In this document: positions 18,624 to 28,276 of the stretch, piece by piece
Layout of the letters: each line of letters starts with the position of its first letter
Position numbering within the stretch: the stretch's first letter is position 1
Translations under genes and position numbers: made by a program
The notes under the pieces: generated by a model
What the model saw: the letters and a program-made list of their open reading frames with translations, nothing else
What the model was told of the DNA's origin: nothing
The model's database searches: none
Assembly: GCA_965221655.1 (NCBI GenBank)
Contig: OZ244906.1
Location: forward strand, 1,178,001 to 1,242,000
Direction of reading: 5' to 3'
Length of the DNA stretch: 64,000 nucleotides
Source of the DNA: Bin107 sp965221655
GTDB lineage: Bacteria; UBA8248

Positions 18624-20957
18624 ATGGCCCAAGCCCAAGCCCCGAAATTCATCGGCGCACCCATCAAGAGGCGCGACGACCCGCGCCTCATCCAGGGTCT
18701 CGCCCATTACGTGGACGACTTCAACCCGCCCGGCACCCTGCACATGGCCGTGGTGCGCAGCCCGTTCGGCCACGCCGCCATCCGCTCGGTGGACACCTCG
18801 GCGGCCGAGGCGGCGGAGGGCGTCGTCGCCGTCTACACGCACGAGGACACCAAGAGCATCGGCCCGGTGCCCGTGGGCGGTCTCGTGCCCGACGCGAAGG
18901 TGCCCGAGCAACCCGTCCTTGCGGACAAGAAGGTGCTTTTCGCCGGCGAGCCCGTCGTCGTGGTGATCGCGAAGACGCGCTACGGAGCACGCGACGCCGC
19001 CGAGCTGGTGGAGGTGGACTACGATCCGCTCGACGCCGTGGTGGACCTCGAAAAGGCACTCGAACCCGGAGCCCCCCTGGTACACGAGCAATACGAGAGC
19101 AACGAGGCGTTCAAGTGGGGGATAGCGGGCGGCGACGTGGAGGCCGGCCTTGCGGAGGCCGACGTCATCGTCAAGCAGCGCATCACGAACGCGCGCGTAG
19201 CACCCCTGGCCCTTGAGCCGCGCGGCGTGCTGGCCCACTACCTGCCGGGCGAGGACAAAATGACGCTGTGGACCTCCACCCAGGTGCCCCACAAGGTGCG
19301 CACGCTGGTGGCGGGCCAAATCGGGATGCCGGAAAACCGCATGCGCGTCATCGCCCCCGAGGTGGGAGGCGGCTTCGGCAGCAAGCTCAACATCTACCGC
19401 GAAGAAGCCCTCGCCGCCTACATCTCGCGCGAGCTGGGCGTGCCGATCAAGTGGATCGAGAGTCGCTCGGAGAACTTCATGACCACCATCCACGGGCGCG
19501 GCCAGGTGGGTGATGTGGAGATGGGCCTCAAGAACGACGGCACCATCACCGCACTGCGCTACAACGTGCTGGCGGACTGCGGCGGCTACTACCAGCTGCT
19601 CACCGTGGCCATATTCACGCTGACGGGCCTCATGCTCCCCGGCCCGTACAAAATCGACAACATCGAGATGAACGCCACGGGCGTCTTCACCAACAAGATA
19701 GCGACCGACGCCTACCGGGGCGCGGGCCGCCCCGAGGCCACCTACATCCTCGAACGCATGATGGACATCGCGGCGCGCAAGCTTGGCATGGACCCCGTCG
19801 AGCTCAGAAGAATGAACTTTCCGGACAAGTCGGAATTCCCCTTCAACACCTCGGCGGGTCTGCTCTACGACAGCGGCGACTACCACGCTGCTCTCGATCG
19901 CGCCCTTGAGGCCGCCGACTACCCCGCCATGCGCAAACAACAGGAAGAGGCCCGCGAGGAGGGCCGCTATCTGGGCATCGGCCTTTCGACCTACGTAGAG
20001 ATTTGCGGCATGGGGCCCTCTGCCGCCCTGGGCGGCCAGGGATGGGAGAGTGCGCGCGTGCGGGTGGAACCCACGGGCAAGGCCACCGTCTTCTCGGGCG
20101 CTTCGCCCCACGGTCAGGGCCAGCAGACTTCCTTCGCCCAAATCGTGGCCGACGGACTGGGCATCGCCGTCGAGGACGTGACGGTCGTGCACGGCGATAC
20201 CGACGTGGTGCCCTACGGAGTGGGCACCTTCGGCAGCCGGGGTACCGTCGTGGGAGGTGCGGCCGTCGTATACGCGCGCGACAAGGTGCGCGCGAAGATG
20301 GCGAAGTTCGCGGCGATGGAATTCGAGGCGGATGCGAACGACATCGCCTTCGAGAACGGCAAGGTCTTCGTGCAGAGCGCGCCGGAGAAATCGGCGGGCT
20401 TCGGCGACATCGCGCAGCTCGCCTACAGCGCCATCAAGCTGCCTGAGGACACCGAGCCGGGTCTCGAGGAGACGCATTTCTTCGAGCCCAGCAACTTCAC
20501 CTTCCCCTTCGGGACGCACGTCGTACTCGCAGAGGTCGACCAAGACACGGGTGCGGTGGAGATTCTCCGCTACGTGGCGGTCGACGACGTGGGCAACATG
20601 ATCAACCCGCTCCTCGTCCACGGGCAGATTCACGGCGGCATCGCACAAGGAGCGGGGCAAGCCCTGGAAGAGGAGATGATATACGGCGAGGGCGGTCAGC
20701 CGCTCAACGCGTCGTTCATGCACTACGCCCTTCCCAAGGCGGATCGGCTGCCGCGTTTCGAACTTCTCCACACCACCACGCCGACCGACGTGAATCCCCT
20801 GGGAGCCAAGGGCGTGGGCGAGGCAGGCACCATCGGGTCCACACCCGCCGTGGTGAACGCCGTGCTCGACGCTCTCTCGCCGCTTGGCATCACCCACATC
20901 GATATGCCGCTGCGCCCCGAGAGGGTATGGCGCGCCATAGCCGAGAAGAGGGCCTAG
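18624..20957 (+). CDS. coxL: Form II CO dehydrogenase-like molybdopterin subunit
   Basis: A 777-residue molybdenum-cofactor subunit. The active-site loop reads AYRGAGR (residues 363-369), the signature of form II (BMS) CoxL, rather than AYRCSFR of proven form I CO dehydrogenase. The catalytic Glu733 in GAKGVGEAG is present, as are the GGGFGSK and SRGTVVGGA cofactor segments. Gene order small-large-medium is also the form II order. Form II enzymes have been proposed as CO oxidisers but may hydroxylate other substrates. No accessory genes (coxD-G type) follow here. Confidence 0.92.
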   Translation: MAQAQAPKFIGAPIKRRDDPRLIQGLAHYVDDFNPPGTLHMAVVRSPFGHAAIRSVDTSAAEAAEGVVAVYTHEDTKSIGPVPVGGLVPDAKVPEQPVLADKKVLFAGEPVVVVIAKTRYGARDAAELVEVDYDPLDAVVDLEKALEPGAPLVHEQYESNEAFKWGIAGGDVEAGLAEADVIVKQRITNARVAPLALEPRGVLAHYLPGEDKMTLWTSTQVPHKVRTLVAGQIGMPENRMRVIAPEVGGGFGSKLNIYREEALAAYISRELGVPIKWIESRSENFMTTIHGRGQVGDVEMGLKNDGTITALRYNVLADCGGYYQLLTVAIFTLTGLMLPGPYKIDNIEMNATGVFTNKIATDAYRGAGRPEATYILERMMDIAARKLGMDPVELRRMNFPDKSEFPFNTSAGLLYDSGDYHAALDRALEAADYPAMRKQQEEAREEGRYLGIGLSTYVEICGMGPSAALGGQGWESARVRVEPTGKATVFSGASPHGQGQQTSFAQIVADGLGIAVEDVTVVHGDTDVVPYGVGTFGSRGTVVGGAAVVYARDKVRAKMAKFAAMEFEADANDIAFENGKVFVQSAPEKSAGFGDIAQLAYSAIKLPEDTEPGLEETHFFEPSNFTFPFGTHVVLAEVDQDTGAVEILRYVAVDDVGNMINPLLVHGQIHGGIAQGAGQALEEEMIYGEGGQPLNASFMHYALPKADRLPRFELLHTTTPTDVNPLGAKGVGEAGTIGSTPAVVNAVLDALSPLGITHIDMPLRPERVWRAIAEKRA

Positions 20958-20958
20958 A

Positions 20959-21831
20959 ATGATTCCAGCTTCGTTCGACTACGTTCGCCCCACGACGCTC
21001 GAAGACGCACTCGCACGCCTCAATGAGGGTGGAGAGGAAGCACGCCTCCTCTCCGGAGGCCACAGCCTGCTGCCCGTTCTCAAGGCGCGGCTCGCGCATC
21101 CGGAGACGCTCATCGACATCGGCCGCATCGAGGGCCTTTCGGGCATCGCAAAAGCCAAAGGCGGGGTGCGCATCGGTGCGGGGACGACGCACGCCGAAAT
21201 AGAGGCCTCCTCCCTCGTTCGGGAGAGATGCGAATCTCTGGCCGAGGCGGCCGCCTCCATCGGGGACGTGCAGGTCAGAAACCGGGGCACCCTGGGCGGC
21301 TCCCTCGCCCACGCGGATCCGGCGGCCGACTATCCGGCGGCCATGCTGGCGGCGGGTGCGGAAATCACCGTGGCGGGCACGGGCGGCGAGCGCGTTATCG
21401 GGGCGGACGATTTCTTCACCGGCGTCTACGAAACGGCTCTCGCCGCGGGCGAGATTCTCGTTTCCGTCCACATACCGGCCCCCGCCGCGCGCAGCGGAGG
21501 CGCTTATCTCAAGGCGGCTCAGCAAGCGAGCGGATTTGCGGTGTGCGGCGCCGCGGTTCAGTTGGCCCTGGATGAGGGCGGCGCCATTGCCTCCATGCGC
21601 GTGGGCGTTACCGGCGTGGCGGCGCCCGCCTACCGCGCCGGCAAAGTCGAGGATGCCCTGGTTGGCAGCGCGCCGAGTGCAGAGGCGATTCGTGCGGCTG
21701 CCGCAGCGGCGGGCGAGGGCGTCGACGCACTCGACGATTTCTACGCCACGGCGGATTTCAGACGGCATCTGGCAGGCGTCTACGTCGCGCGCTCCATCAC
21801 GAAGGCCGTGGAACGCGCCTCGGGCGCCTAG
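20959..21831 (+). CDS. coxM: CO dehydrogenase-type FAD-binding medium subunit
   Basis: A 290-residue flavoprotein subunit of the molybdenum hydroxylase. FAD pyrophosphate-binding motifs SGGHSLLP (residues 32-39) and TLGGS (112-116) are in place, with the C-terminal CO_deh_flav_C domain ending VARSITKAVERA. It starts one base after the coxL stop and completes the S-L-M operon. No further gene follows for 119 bases. Confidence 0.92.
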   Translation: MIPASFDYVRPTTLEDALARLNEGGEEARLLSGGHSLLPVLKARLAHPETLIDIGRIEGLSGIAKAKGGVRIGAGTTHAEIEASSLVRERCESLAEAAASIGDVQVRNRGTLGGSLAHADPAADYPAAMLAAGAEITVAGTGGERVIGADDFFTGVYETALAAGEILVSVHIPAPAARSGGAYLKAAQQASGFAVCGAAVQLALDEGGAIASMRVGVTGVAAPAYRAGKVEDALVGSAPSAEAIRAAAAAAGEGVDALDDFYATADFRRHLAGVYVARSITKAVERASGA

Positions 21832-21950
21832 GCGCCCCGCCCCCGCGCGTGGCGTCTCTCCACCATATGCACGCATCGGCAGGGTACTGCGCGCTTTCGT
21901 GCGTATTCTCACGCTCCATTGCCCCAGCGCAAAAGCCGAGGCCGTAAACC

Positions 21951-22775
21951 TTGCCCGGAGAGCCCCTTCTTCCCTCGATTCCCTGGCTCGCGCGCGAGAA
22001 CGCGCGCCTGATCGAGCATTTGCGCTCCCTGCCCGACGCCGCGTGGAGTGCGCCCACCTTTTGCAGCGAGTGGAACGCTGCCCAACTCGTCGGCCACATG
22101 ACGGGCGGGGCCATCTCTTACGCCGAGCGCATACAAGCGGCGCGCCGGGGCGAATTCATTATCTCGCTGGGGGCCGAAACGCCCGAGGAATTCCAGGAGG
22201 CGCGCGAGGCGATATCCCAAAAATCCCTTGCCATGCCCCCCGCCGAGCGCGTCGAGTGGCTCGCGCAGAGCCAGGACGCCTTACAAGAAGAAATCGAACT
22301 CCTCGAGCCTGGCGATCTCGACCGCGACCTTTGGCACAGGAAGGGAAACACGAAGGTGCGTACCTTCCCCGACCAGAGGCTGAACGAGGTGGCGCTCCAC
22401 CGCTGGGATTTGGACAATGCGCCCGATGCACCCCTGCCCACCGACACGCTGAATGCGCTCCTAGCCATCCTCAAAGACAGACTTCCCCTGAACCTGAACC
22501 GCACGGGTGCGGGTAACCTCTCCGGCGTCTTTCGCTTCGAGACGCACGCACCCGAGGCGGCATGGGAGATGCGCGCCGGTGGCGGGGTCGCCGCGCCTGC
22601 GGAAACGCTTTGCGCCGCACCCGACGTCACCCTCTCCGCCTCGGCCTGCGACATGGTGCTCCTTTGCGCGGGCCGGGCGGAGCGCGCGGCCAAAATCGCC
22701 GAGGGTTCCTTGCGTGTGCAGGGAAACGCCCAAAAAGCGGCCCGCCTCATGGATCTCCTCTTCCGGCCCTTCTAG
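21951..22775 (+). CDS. Maleylpyruvate isomerase / DinB-like metalloprotein
   Basis: A protein of about 274 residues with an N-terminal DinB-like four-helix bundle. WNAAQLVGHMTGG supplies one metal His and NEVALHRWDLDNA the other, as in mycothiol-dependent maleylpyruvate isomerases. The C-terminus (SLRVQGNAQKAARLMDLLF) is the sterol-carrier-like domain that often follows. Such proteins use a low-molecular thiol or another small cofactor, and the true reaction is unknown here. The only start that reaches the conserved N-terminus is TTG 21951, with a weak ribosome site. It may belong to the cox transcript. Confidence 0.75.
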   Translation: MPGEPLLPSIPWLARENARLIEHLRSLPDAAWSAPTFCSEWNAAQLVGHMTGGAISYAERIQAARRGEFIISLGAETPEEFQEAREAISQKSLAMPPAERVEWLAQSQDALQEEIELLEPGDLDRDLWHRKGNTKVRTFPDQRLNEVALHRWDLDNAPDAPLPTDTLNALLAILKDRLPLNLNRTGAGNLSGVFRFETHAPEAAWEMRAGGGVAAPAETLCAAPDVTLSASACDMVLLCAGRAERAAKIAEGSLRVQGNAQKAARLMDLLFRPF

Positions 22776-22800
22776 CCCTTCGAGGAACGGGGGAGACCCC

Positions 22801-23316
22801 ATGCGCTTGCTCATTGACGGCTACAACCTCATTCCCGCCATCCCGGAACTCAGGCGCATTCTCCACCAGGATTTGGAAGCCGGGCGCGAAGGCCTCCTGG
22901 AGATGCTCCGCGCCTACAGAAAAAACGCACGGGGCACGCCCCGCGTCACCGTCGTGTTCGACGGCAAACCCCAGCACGACCGGGGAGAGAGCGGGAGGGC
23001 GGGCGGAATAGAGGTGCTCTTCTCACGGCACGAAATCGCCGACGCGCTCATTTTGCGTCTTTTGCGGAACAGCCACAGGGGCGCGGTGCTCGTCACCTCG
23101 GACAGAGCACTCGGCGAGGAGGCAGCACCCTTCGCCTCGGCCGTCGTGCGCACGGGCGAGTTTCGGGATCGCCTCCAGCAGGCGAATTTTATGGAAGAAA
23201 ACACCGAAGACGAGGAACCGCCCCGGACACCCAGGCGCGACACGAAGAAAAGGGGCAACCCCAGGCGCGCCCCCAAAAAAGAGCGCAGACGCGCAGGCCG
23301 CATCAAGAATCTCTGA
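22801..23316 (+). CDS. NYN domain (YacP-like) predicted ribonuclease
   Basis: A 171-residue protein with a PIN-like NYN nuclease domain. LLIDGYNLI gives the first catalytic Asp, VVFDGKP the second and VTSDRALGEEA the third acidic cluster. The last 40 residues are very basic (RRDTKKRGNPRRAPKKERRR), which suggests RNA binding. YacP-type proteins act in rRNA or mRNA processing. ATG 22801 follows GGGGGAG and lies 25 bases after the previous stop, so it is probably co-transcribed with it. Confidence 0.82.
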   Translation: MRLLIDGYNLIPAIPELRRILHQDLEAGREGLLEMLRAYRKNARGTPRVTVVFDGKPQHDRGESGRAGGIEVLFSRHEIADALILRLLRNSHRGAVLVTSDRALGEEAAPFASAVVRTGEFRDRLQQANFMEENTEDEEPPRTPRRDTKKRGNPRRAPKKERRRAGRIKNL

Positions 23317-23518
23317 TTTCCCTGCCCCGCAGGCGCACCCGCCCAAGCATTGCGGACTTGTGCCGCAAGGCCACGCTCCTTGGCCGCACAAACGAGGTTC
23401 GCCGCGGCCAGCGCGCGCGTTTGCCCTGCTCCCGCGCACACTCCTCCGTCCACGGCTGCGTGGACCGATGCGCGCGCACGCAATAACGCGGGACGACGAA
23501 ACGCGGTGCTGAGCGGTT
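23317..23518. other. Convergent spacer, nothing recognised
   Basis: About 200 bases between the NYN gene and the convergent peptide-permease gene. I see no RNA gene, repeat or T-run terminator. Confidence 0.4.
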
Positions 23519-24421
23519 TTACTCCGAGCGCAGTCTGGGGTCGAGGGTATCGCGCACGGCGTCGCCGAAGAGGTTGAAGGCGAAGACGGCGGCAGTGATA
23601 GCCAGACCCGGGAAGACGGGAATCCAAGGCGCGCTCTCCGCGTATTCCTCGGCACCGCCCTGAAGCATCAACCCCCAGGCCGCGGTGGGTTCCTGCACCC
23701 CGAGACCCAGGTAGGAGAGCGAGGCCTCAAGCAGTATCGCCTGTCCGAGAAAGGAGGTGAGCATGATGAGGTAGGGCGCCATGACGTTGGGAATCATGTG
23801 CCGGCAGATGATGCGCACGTGCGCGAAACCCAGGGCGCGGGCAGCGTCCACGTAGGGAATCTCGCGGATGGACAGCGCACTCGAGCGCACCACGCGGGCG
23901 CAGCGGGGGATGAGCGGAATCGTGATGGCGAGAATCACGTTCTGCGTGCCCGTACCGAAGATGGAAACCACCGAAAGCGCCATGATAATGAGCGGAAAGG
24001 AGATGAAGATGTCCATGAAGCGCTGGAAGACGAGGTCGAAGCGCCCGCCGAAATAGGCGCTCCCCACCCCCAGGATGAGCCCCCCCGTCGCACCCAGCAT
24101 CGAGGCCGAAAAACCTACGAGGAGCGCCGTTCTGGCGCCGTAGACGATGCGCGTGAAGATGTCGCGCCCGAACTGGTCCGTGCCAAACCAATGCGCGGCC
24201 CCCGGGGCGACGTGCATGGCGTCGAAGGAGTTCTGCACCGGGTCGTAGAAGGTGATGACGTCGGCGAAGGCAGCCAGCAAGAACATGATGAAAATCGAGA
24301 GCGCGCTTATCGCGCCCAGCGGCTTGCGGCGTGCGAGGTCGCGCATTTTCACGACCCACGAACGCGCGGGAGCGGCGTCGAAATCTGCGTCCGAGACGGC
24401 GAGGTCGGTTGGAGAAGCCAT
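23519..24421 (-). CDS. Peptide/nickel-type ABC transporter permease (DppC-like)
   Basis: A 300-residue permease. It has the DppC N-terminal pattern (cytoplasmic lead, helix, then HWFGTDQFGRDIFTRIVYG), the EAA loop around EIPYVDAARALGFAHVRIICRHMIPN, and a C-terminus ending NLFGDAVRDTLDPRLR. Last gene of the dppD-F-A-B-C-type operon, 11 bases after the DppB-like gene. The frame stays open upstream inside that gene, but ATG 24421 begins the family N-terminus. Confidence 0.92.
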   Translation of the reverse strand: MASPTDLAVSDADFDAAPARSWVVKMRDLARRKPLGAISALSIFIMFLLAAFADVITFYDPVQNSFDAMHVAPGAAHWFGTDQFGRDIFTRIVYGARTALLVGFSASMLGATGGLILGVGSAYFGGRFDLVFQRFMDIFISFPLIIMALSVVSIFGTGTQNVILAITIPLIPRCARVVRSSALSIREIPYVDAARALGFAHVRIICRHMIPNVMAPYLIMLTSFLGQAILLEASLSYLGLGVQEPTAAWGLMLQGGAEEYAESAPWIPVFPGLAITAAVFAFNLFGDAVRDTLDPRLRSE

Positions 24422-24432
24422 GGCGTGCCTCC

Positions 24433-25404
24433 TCAGCCGTAGCGGATGCGCGGGTCGAGCCACGCATAGAGAATGTCGATGACCAGGTTCGTCAGGATGA
24501 AGACGACGGCCACCATCATGACCAGAGCCTGCGTCATCGTATAGTCGTGGTTCGTCACCGACTCGACGAAGAGCTTGCCCAGGCCGTTGAGGTTGAACAC
24601 CTGCTCGGTCACCACCAGCCCGCCCATCAGGAACGCGAATTCCAGCCCGATGACGGTCGCCACGGGCAACAGGGAGTTCTTGAGCGCGTGGCGGTTGATG
24701 ATGAGCCGCTCGAGCAGCCCCTTCGCCCGTGCGGTGCGCACGTAGTCCTCGCGCAGCACCTCCAGCAGCGCCGAGCGCGTCATGCGCGTGGCGACGGCCG
24801 AGTAGCGGTAGCCCGTCGCGACGGCGGGCCATATCAACTGCGAGAGGTTCGCCAGCGGGTCTTCCCATATCGGGGTGTAGTGAATCGGCGGCATCCAGGG
24901 GGAGCCGAAGAATTGCTGCGTTATGATCAGCAGGCCGAGGATGATCAGGATGCCCAGCCAGAACGAGGGCATGGCGATGCCCGCGATGCTGAACGAGCGC
25001 ACGACGTAGTCTATCCAGGTGTCCTGCTTGATGGCGGATATCGTGCCCAGCGGTATGGCGATGATGGTGGCCGTGAGCGTCGCCATGATGGCCACCTGCA
25101 GGGAGAGCTCGAAGCGCAGGCCGATTTCGTGGAGAATCGGCTTGCCCGTCCACATGGACTTGCCCAGGTCGAACGTGAAGAACCCCGTGATGAAGTCGAT
25201 AAACTGCACGTAGACAGGTTCGTCGATCCCTAAGTTCTCCTGGCAGATGCGTATGGCGTCCTTGTCCACGTACATGCCCGTGCCCGCCATGCGCAACTCG
25301 CACACGTCCCCCGGTATGAGGCGGAGCATGAAGAACACCAGCACCGCCGCCCCCAGGAGCGTGGGAAACATCAACAGGATTCTCTTGAGCGTGTACTTGT
25401 ACAC
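24433..25404 (-). CDS. Peptide/nickel-type ABC transporter permease (DppB-like)
   Basis: A 323-residue permease. Typical DppB N-terminus YTLKRILLMFPTLLGAAVLVF, LRLIPGD motif, LGIDEPVYVQFIDFI and the EAA loop EDYVRTARAKGLLERLIINRHALKN. It pairs with the DppC-like protein to form the channel. It follows the binding-protein gene after a 143-base spacer containing a very stable hairpin. Confidence 0.92.
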   Translation of the reverse strand: MYKYTLKRILLMFPTLLGAAVLVFFMLRLIPGDVCELRMAGTGMYVDKDAIRICQENLGIDEPVYVQFIDFITGFFTFDLGKSMWTGKPILHEIGLRFELSLQVAIMATLTATIIAIPLGTISAIKQDTWIDYVVRSFSIAGIAMPSFWLGILIILGLLIITQQFFGSPWMPPIHYTPIWEDPLANLSQLIWPAVATGYRYSAVATRMTRSALLEVLREDYVRTARAKGLLERLIINRHALKNSLLPVATVIGLEFAFLMGGLVVTEQVFNLNGLGKLFVESVTNHDYTMTQALVMMVAVVFILTNLVIDILYAWLDPRIRYG

Positions 25405-25500
25405 TTCTCGCTTCCTTGCGTTCTATGCCGCGGGGAGGTGCATCCGCACCTACCAGCAAGCGTCGTTTCGATACTTGTAGACGCCGCGCCTTGCTCCGCC

Positions 25501-25529
25501 CTCCCCCGCCCCGGCGGGGCGGGGGGGAG
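25501..25529 (-). other. Very stable GC hairpin between binding-protein and permease genes
   Basis: CTCCCCCGCCCC pairs with GGGGCGGGGGG-AG across a two- to three-base loop. No T-run follows on the minus strand. It occupies the same operon position as the hairpin at 11172-11194, and again probably stabilises or partly terminates the upstream binding-protein message. Confidence 0.6.
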
Positions 25530-25547
25530 CAGGTGCGGCCCGGCCGC

Positions 25548-27173
25548 TTACTGATCGAGCCAGACGTTGTCCAGGTGCTGGTTCAGGTAGTGGCTCGGTG
25601 CAATCTTCCAGCCCTTCACGTAACTGCGGTGGGGGTTGATCTTGTACCACCACAGCGTCACGAACTGGTGAGCCATCTCGTCGAGGGCGCGCTTTTCGTA
25701 CTTGCGCATGAGCGCGCGCTGTTTATTGACGTCGGGCTCGCGGTTCATCTGCTCGAACCATTTGTCCAGCTGGCGATCCTGGTACTGTGCGAACTGATTG
25801 CCCGCCTTGTCGTCGGAGATGAACTTCGAGACATCCACCAAGGGGTTGATGACCGACTGGCAGTTGAAGTCGATGGAAACATCAAAATTTTTCTTTTTCC
25901 TGAGCGTGGCGTAGAAGGGCCCGGAGGGCTGCACCCACTGCTTGACCTTGAGGCCAATTTTGCGCCACTGGTCGATGACCCAGGTACCCACGACCTTGTA
26001 GGGCTGGTCCACGCCCCGGTTGTGCAGGGTGAACTCGAAGCCGCTCGGGAAGCCGGCCTCCTTGAGGAGCCGCTTGGCTTCGGCGCGCGACTTGTTGATG
26101 TCCGGCCAGTAGCCCGCGATCTTCGTCAGCTCCTCTTTCGTGGCCGCCAGGGGATGCTTGGGAAAGACCACGCCGCCGACCGTCTTCACGATGGCGATGC
26201 GCGAGAGATACTTCGAGCCGCCCCAGCGGTCGATCGCCAGCGTGAGGGCGCGGCGCACGCGGGGGTCGTCAAAGGGCTTGCGCTTGTGGTTGGGCGTCAC
26301 CATGAGGTTGCAGTTCCAGTCGCTCTCCTGGACGGTGAGCTTGTCCCCCAGGGCGCGCTTGAGGTCGTCGCGCGCCTTGGGCGGAAATCCGCGAAACTCG
26401 ATGGCCGCGCGGTCGCCGCGAATCGCTTGTAAGCGAATCGCCATCTTGGGTGCGGAAATCGCCCGGAAGCCGTCGAGGTAGGGCCTTCCCTTGTGGTGGT
26501 ACTTATCGTAGCGCTTGCCCTCGACGAACGCCCCCGGCTGGTGCTGCACGAAGCGGAAAGCGCCCGTGCCGTTGACGTTCTTCTGGTGCCACTTGTAGCC
26601 GTGCTTGTCGAGGTCGGCCTTCGAGTAGATGAAGTTGAAGGGAAGCGCGAGCGCGGGAACGAAAGCGCCCGTCGGGTATTTGAGCTTGAAGACCAGCGTG
26701 TAGGCGTCCGGCGTGGAGACGGACTCCACCATGCTGAAGAACGCCTTGCGGTTGCTCTCGATGCCCTTCGGCGGGTTGATGATCTTGTCGTAAGTCGCCT
26801 TCACGTCCGCCGCGGTCAGCTTCTGGCCACTGTGGAACCAGATGTCGTTGCGAATCTTGAAGGTGTACTTCGTGTGGCCCTCGGTCGGTGCGGGCACCCC
26901 TCCCTCGCACACGTCGCAGACGAAGTCCGTCGGCGAGGAGGGGTTGTCCGGATTCACGCGAATCAGCAGGCTGTAGAAGGGCCGAATCGGGTGAATCATG
27001 CCGAAGGTGGATTCGATGTGGGCGTCGTAGGAGGGAATCTTGCTGCCGACGACGAACTTGAGGGTGCCGCCCCGCTTGGGAGCCGCTTCGACGGGCGGAG
27101 CAAAGCTCCACAGCGTCAGCGCGGCGAGCAGCGGCGCGGCCACGAGCAACGTTTTGAACCGAATGTTTCGCAT
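25548..27173 (-). CDS. Peptide/nickel-type ABC transporter substrate-binding protein
   Basis: A 541-residue SBP of the large (family 5) class. A Sec signal peptide (MRNIRFKTLLVAAPLLAAL to VEAAP) precedes the mature KRGGTLKFVVGSKIPSYD. YTFKIRNDIWFHSGQKLTAADVKATYD is the family signature. It binds peptides or similar compounds in the periplasm. GAGGAG before ATG 27173 sets the start. It sits in the middle of the operon, after the two ATPase genes and before both permeases. Confidence 0.92.
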   Translation of the reverse strand: MRNIRFKTLLVAAPLLAALTLWSFAPPVEAAPKRGGTLKFVVGSKIPSYDAHIESTFGMIHPIRPFYSLLIRVNPDNPSSPTDFVCDVCEGGVPAPTEGHTKYTFKIRNDIWFHSGQKLTAADVKATYDKIINPPKGIESNRKAFFSMVESVSTPDAYTLVFKLKYPTGAFVPALALPFNFIYSKADLDKHGYKWHQKNVNGTGAFRFVQHQPGAFVEGKRYDKYHHKGRPYLDGFRAISAPKMAIRLQAIRGDRAAIEFRGFPPKARDDLKRALGDKLTVQESDWNCNLMVTPNHKRKPFDDPRVRRALTLAIDRWGGSKYLSRIAIVKTVGGVVFPKHPLAATKEELTKIAGYWPDINKSRAEAKRLLKEAGFPSGFEFTLHNRGVDQPYKVVGTWVIDQWRKIGLKVKQWVQPSGPFYATLRKKKNFDVSIDFNCQSVINPLVDVSKFISDDKAGNQFAQYQDRQLDKWFEQMNREPDVNKQRALMRKYEKRALDEMAHQFVTLWWYKINPHRSYVKGWKIAPSHYLNQHLDNVWLDQ

Positions 27174-27256
27174 GTGCGTGTCTCCTCTTGCGTGGATCGG
27201 TCGAGATACCTCTGCCGTGAATCGAAAGCGATAAATCCCCAAAGCGTCGAACAAAA

Positions 27257-28276
27257 CTAAACTTCCGTACAGGCCACCCAATGGCCCGGCTTCACCTCCC
27301 GCAACGCGGGAACGTCTTGCGAGCAGCTCTCCACGGCGATGGGGCAGCGGGGGTGAAACACACAGCCCGGAGGCGGATTGATGGGGCTGGGCACCTCGCC
27401 CGCGACGGTTCGCACGTCGCGCTCCTGCTCGACTTCGGGGTCGGGCACCGGAACGGCGGAAAGCAACGCCCGCGTATAAGGGTGCAGGGGCGCATCGTAG
27501 AGTTCGTCGCAATCCGCGAGTTCCACGATGCGGCCCAGATACATCACAGCCACGCGGTGGCAAAGGTGGCGCACCACGCTGAGGTCGTGCGCGATGAACA
27601 GGTAGGTGAGGTCGTATTCTTCGCGCAAATCCTCGAGCAGATTGATGATCTGCGCCTGAATTGACACGTCGAGCGCCGAGACGGGCTCGTCGCAGATGAT
27701 GAAGTCGGGCCGCAGGCTGAGGGCGCGGGCGATGCCCACGCGCTGCCGCTGGCCGCCGCTCATCTCGTGAGGGTATCTGTCCGCCATCTTGGGGTTCAGG
27801 CCGCAGACGCCGAGCAACTCGCCCACCTTTTGGTTGCGCTTGCGGGCGTCGGGCTCGATTCCGTGAACGTACATGGGCTCGGCGATGATCTCGCCGATCT
27901 TCATGCGCGGATTGAGGGAACTGTAGGGGTCCTGAAAAATTACCTGAATCTTTTGCCGGTATTCGCGCAGTTCCTTCTGGTCGAGTTTCGTGAGGTCCAC
28001 GCCTTCAAAGACGATCTCGCCCGCCGTGGGACGTTCGAGCTGGAGAATGCACCGCCCCGTCGTCGTCTTGCCGCAGCCGCTCTCGCCCACGAGACCCAGC
28101 GTCTCGCCGCGTTTGATTTGAAAGTCCACGCCGTCGACCGCCTTCACCAGTCCGACGAGCTTGTTGAAAACCACGCCCTCGGTGATGGGAAAGTGCATCT
28201 TGAGGCCATTGACGGAGAGGAGAACGTCGCCGCTTTCTCTCGCACGCGTGTTGTCTTGCAGCGTGATCTGGCTCAT
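27257..28276 (-). CDS. Peptide-type ABC transporter ATP-binding protein (DppF-like)
   Basis: A 339-residue ATPase: Walker A GESGCGKTT, signature MSGGQRQRV, Walker B FIICDEPVSALD, and the C-terminal Cys-rich oligopeptide domain CVFHPRCPIAVESC. This domain is typical of Dpp/Opp ATPases. ATG 28276 overlaps the upstream ATPase stop by four bases. Confidence 0.94.
   Translation of the reverse strand: MSQITLQDNTRARESGDVLLSVNGLKMHFPITEGVVFNKLVGLVKAVDGVDFQIKRGETLGLVGESGCGKTTTGRCILQLERPTAGEIVFEGVDLTKLDQKELREYRQKIQVIFQDPYSSLNPRMKIGEIIAEPMYVHGIEPDARKRNQKVGELLGVCGLNPKMADRYPHEMSGGQRQRVGIARALSLRPDFIICDEPVSALDVSIQAQIINLLEDLREEYDLTYLFIAHDLSVVRHLCHRVAVMYLGRIVELADCDELYDAPLHPYTRALLSAVPVPDPEVEQERDVRTVAGEVPSPINPPPGCVFHPRCPIAVESCSQDVPALREVKPGHWVACTEV

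Noticed and set aside
18072..20897. A 941-codon minus-strand open frame opposite coxS and coxL
   Set aside because: Antisense to clear molybdenum hydroxylase genes. Its protein shows no recognisable domains.
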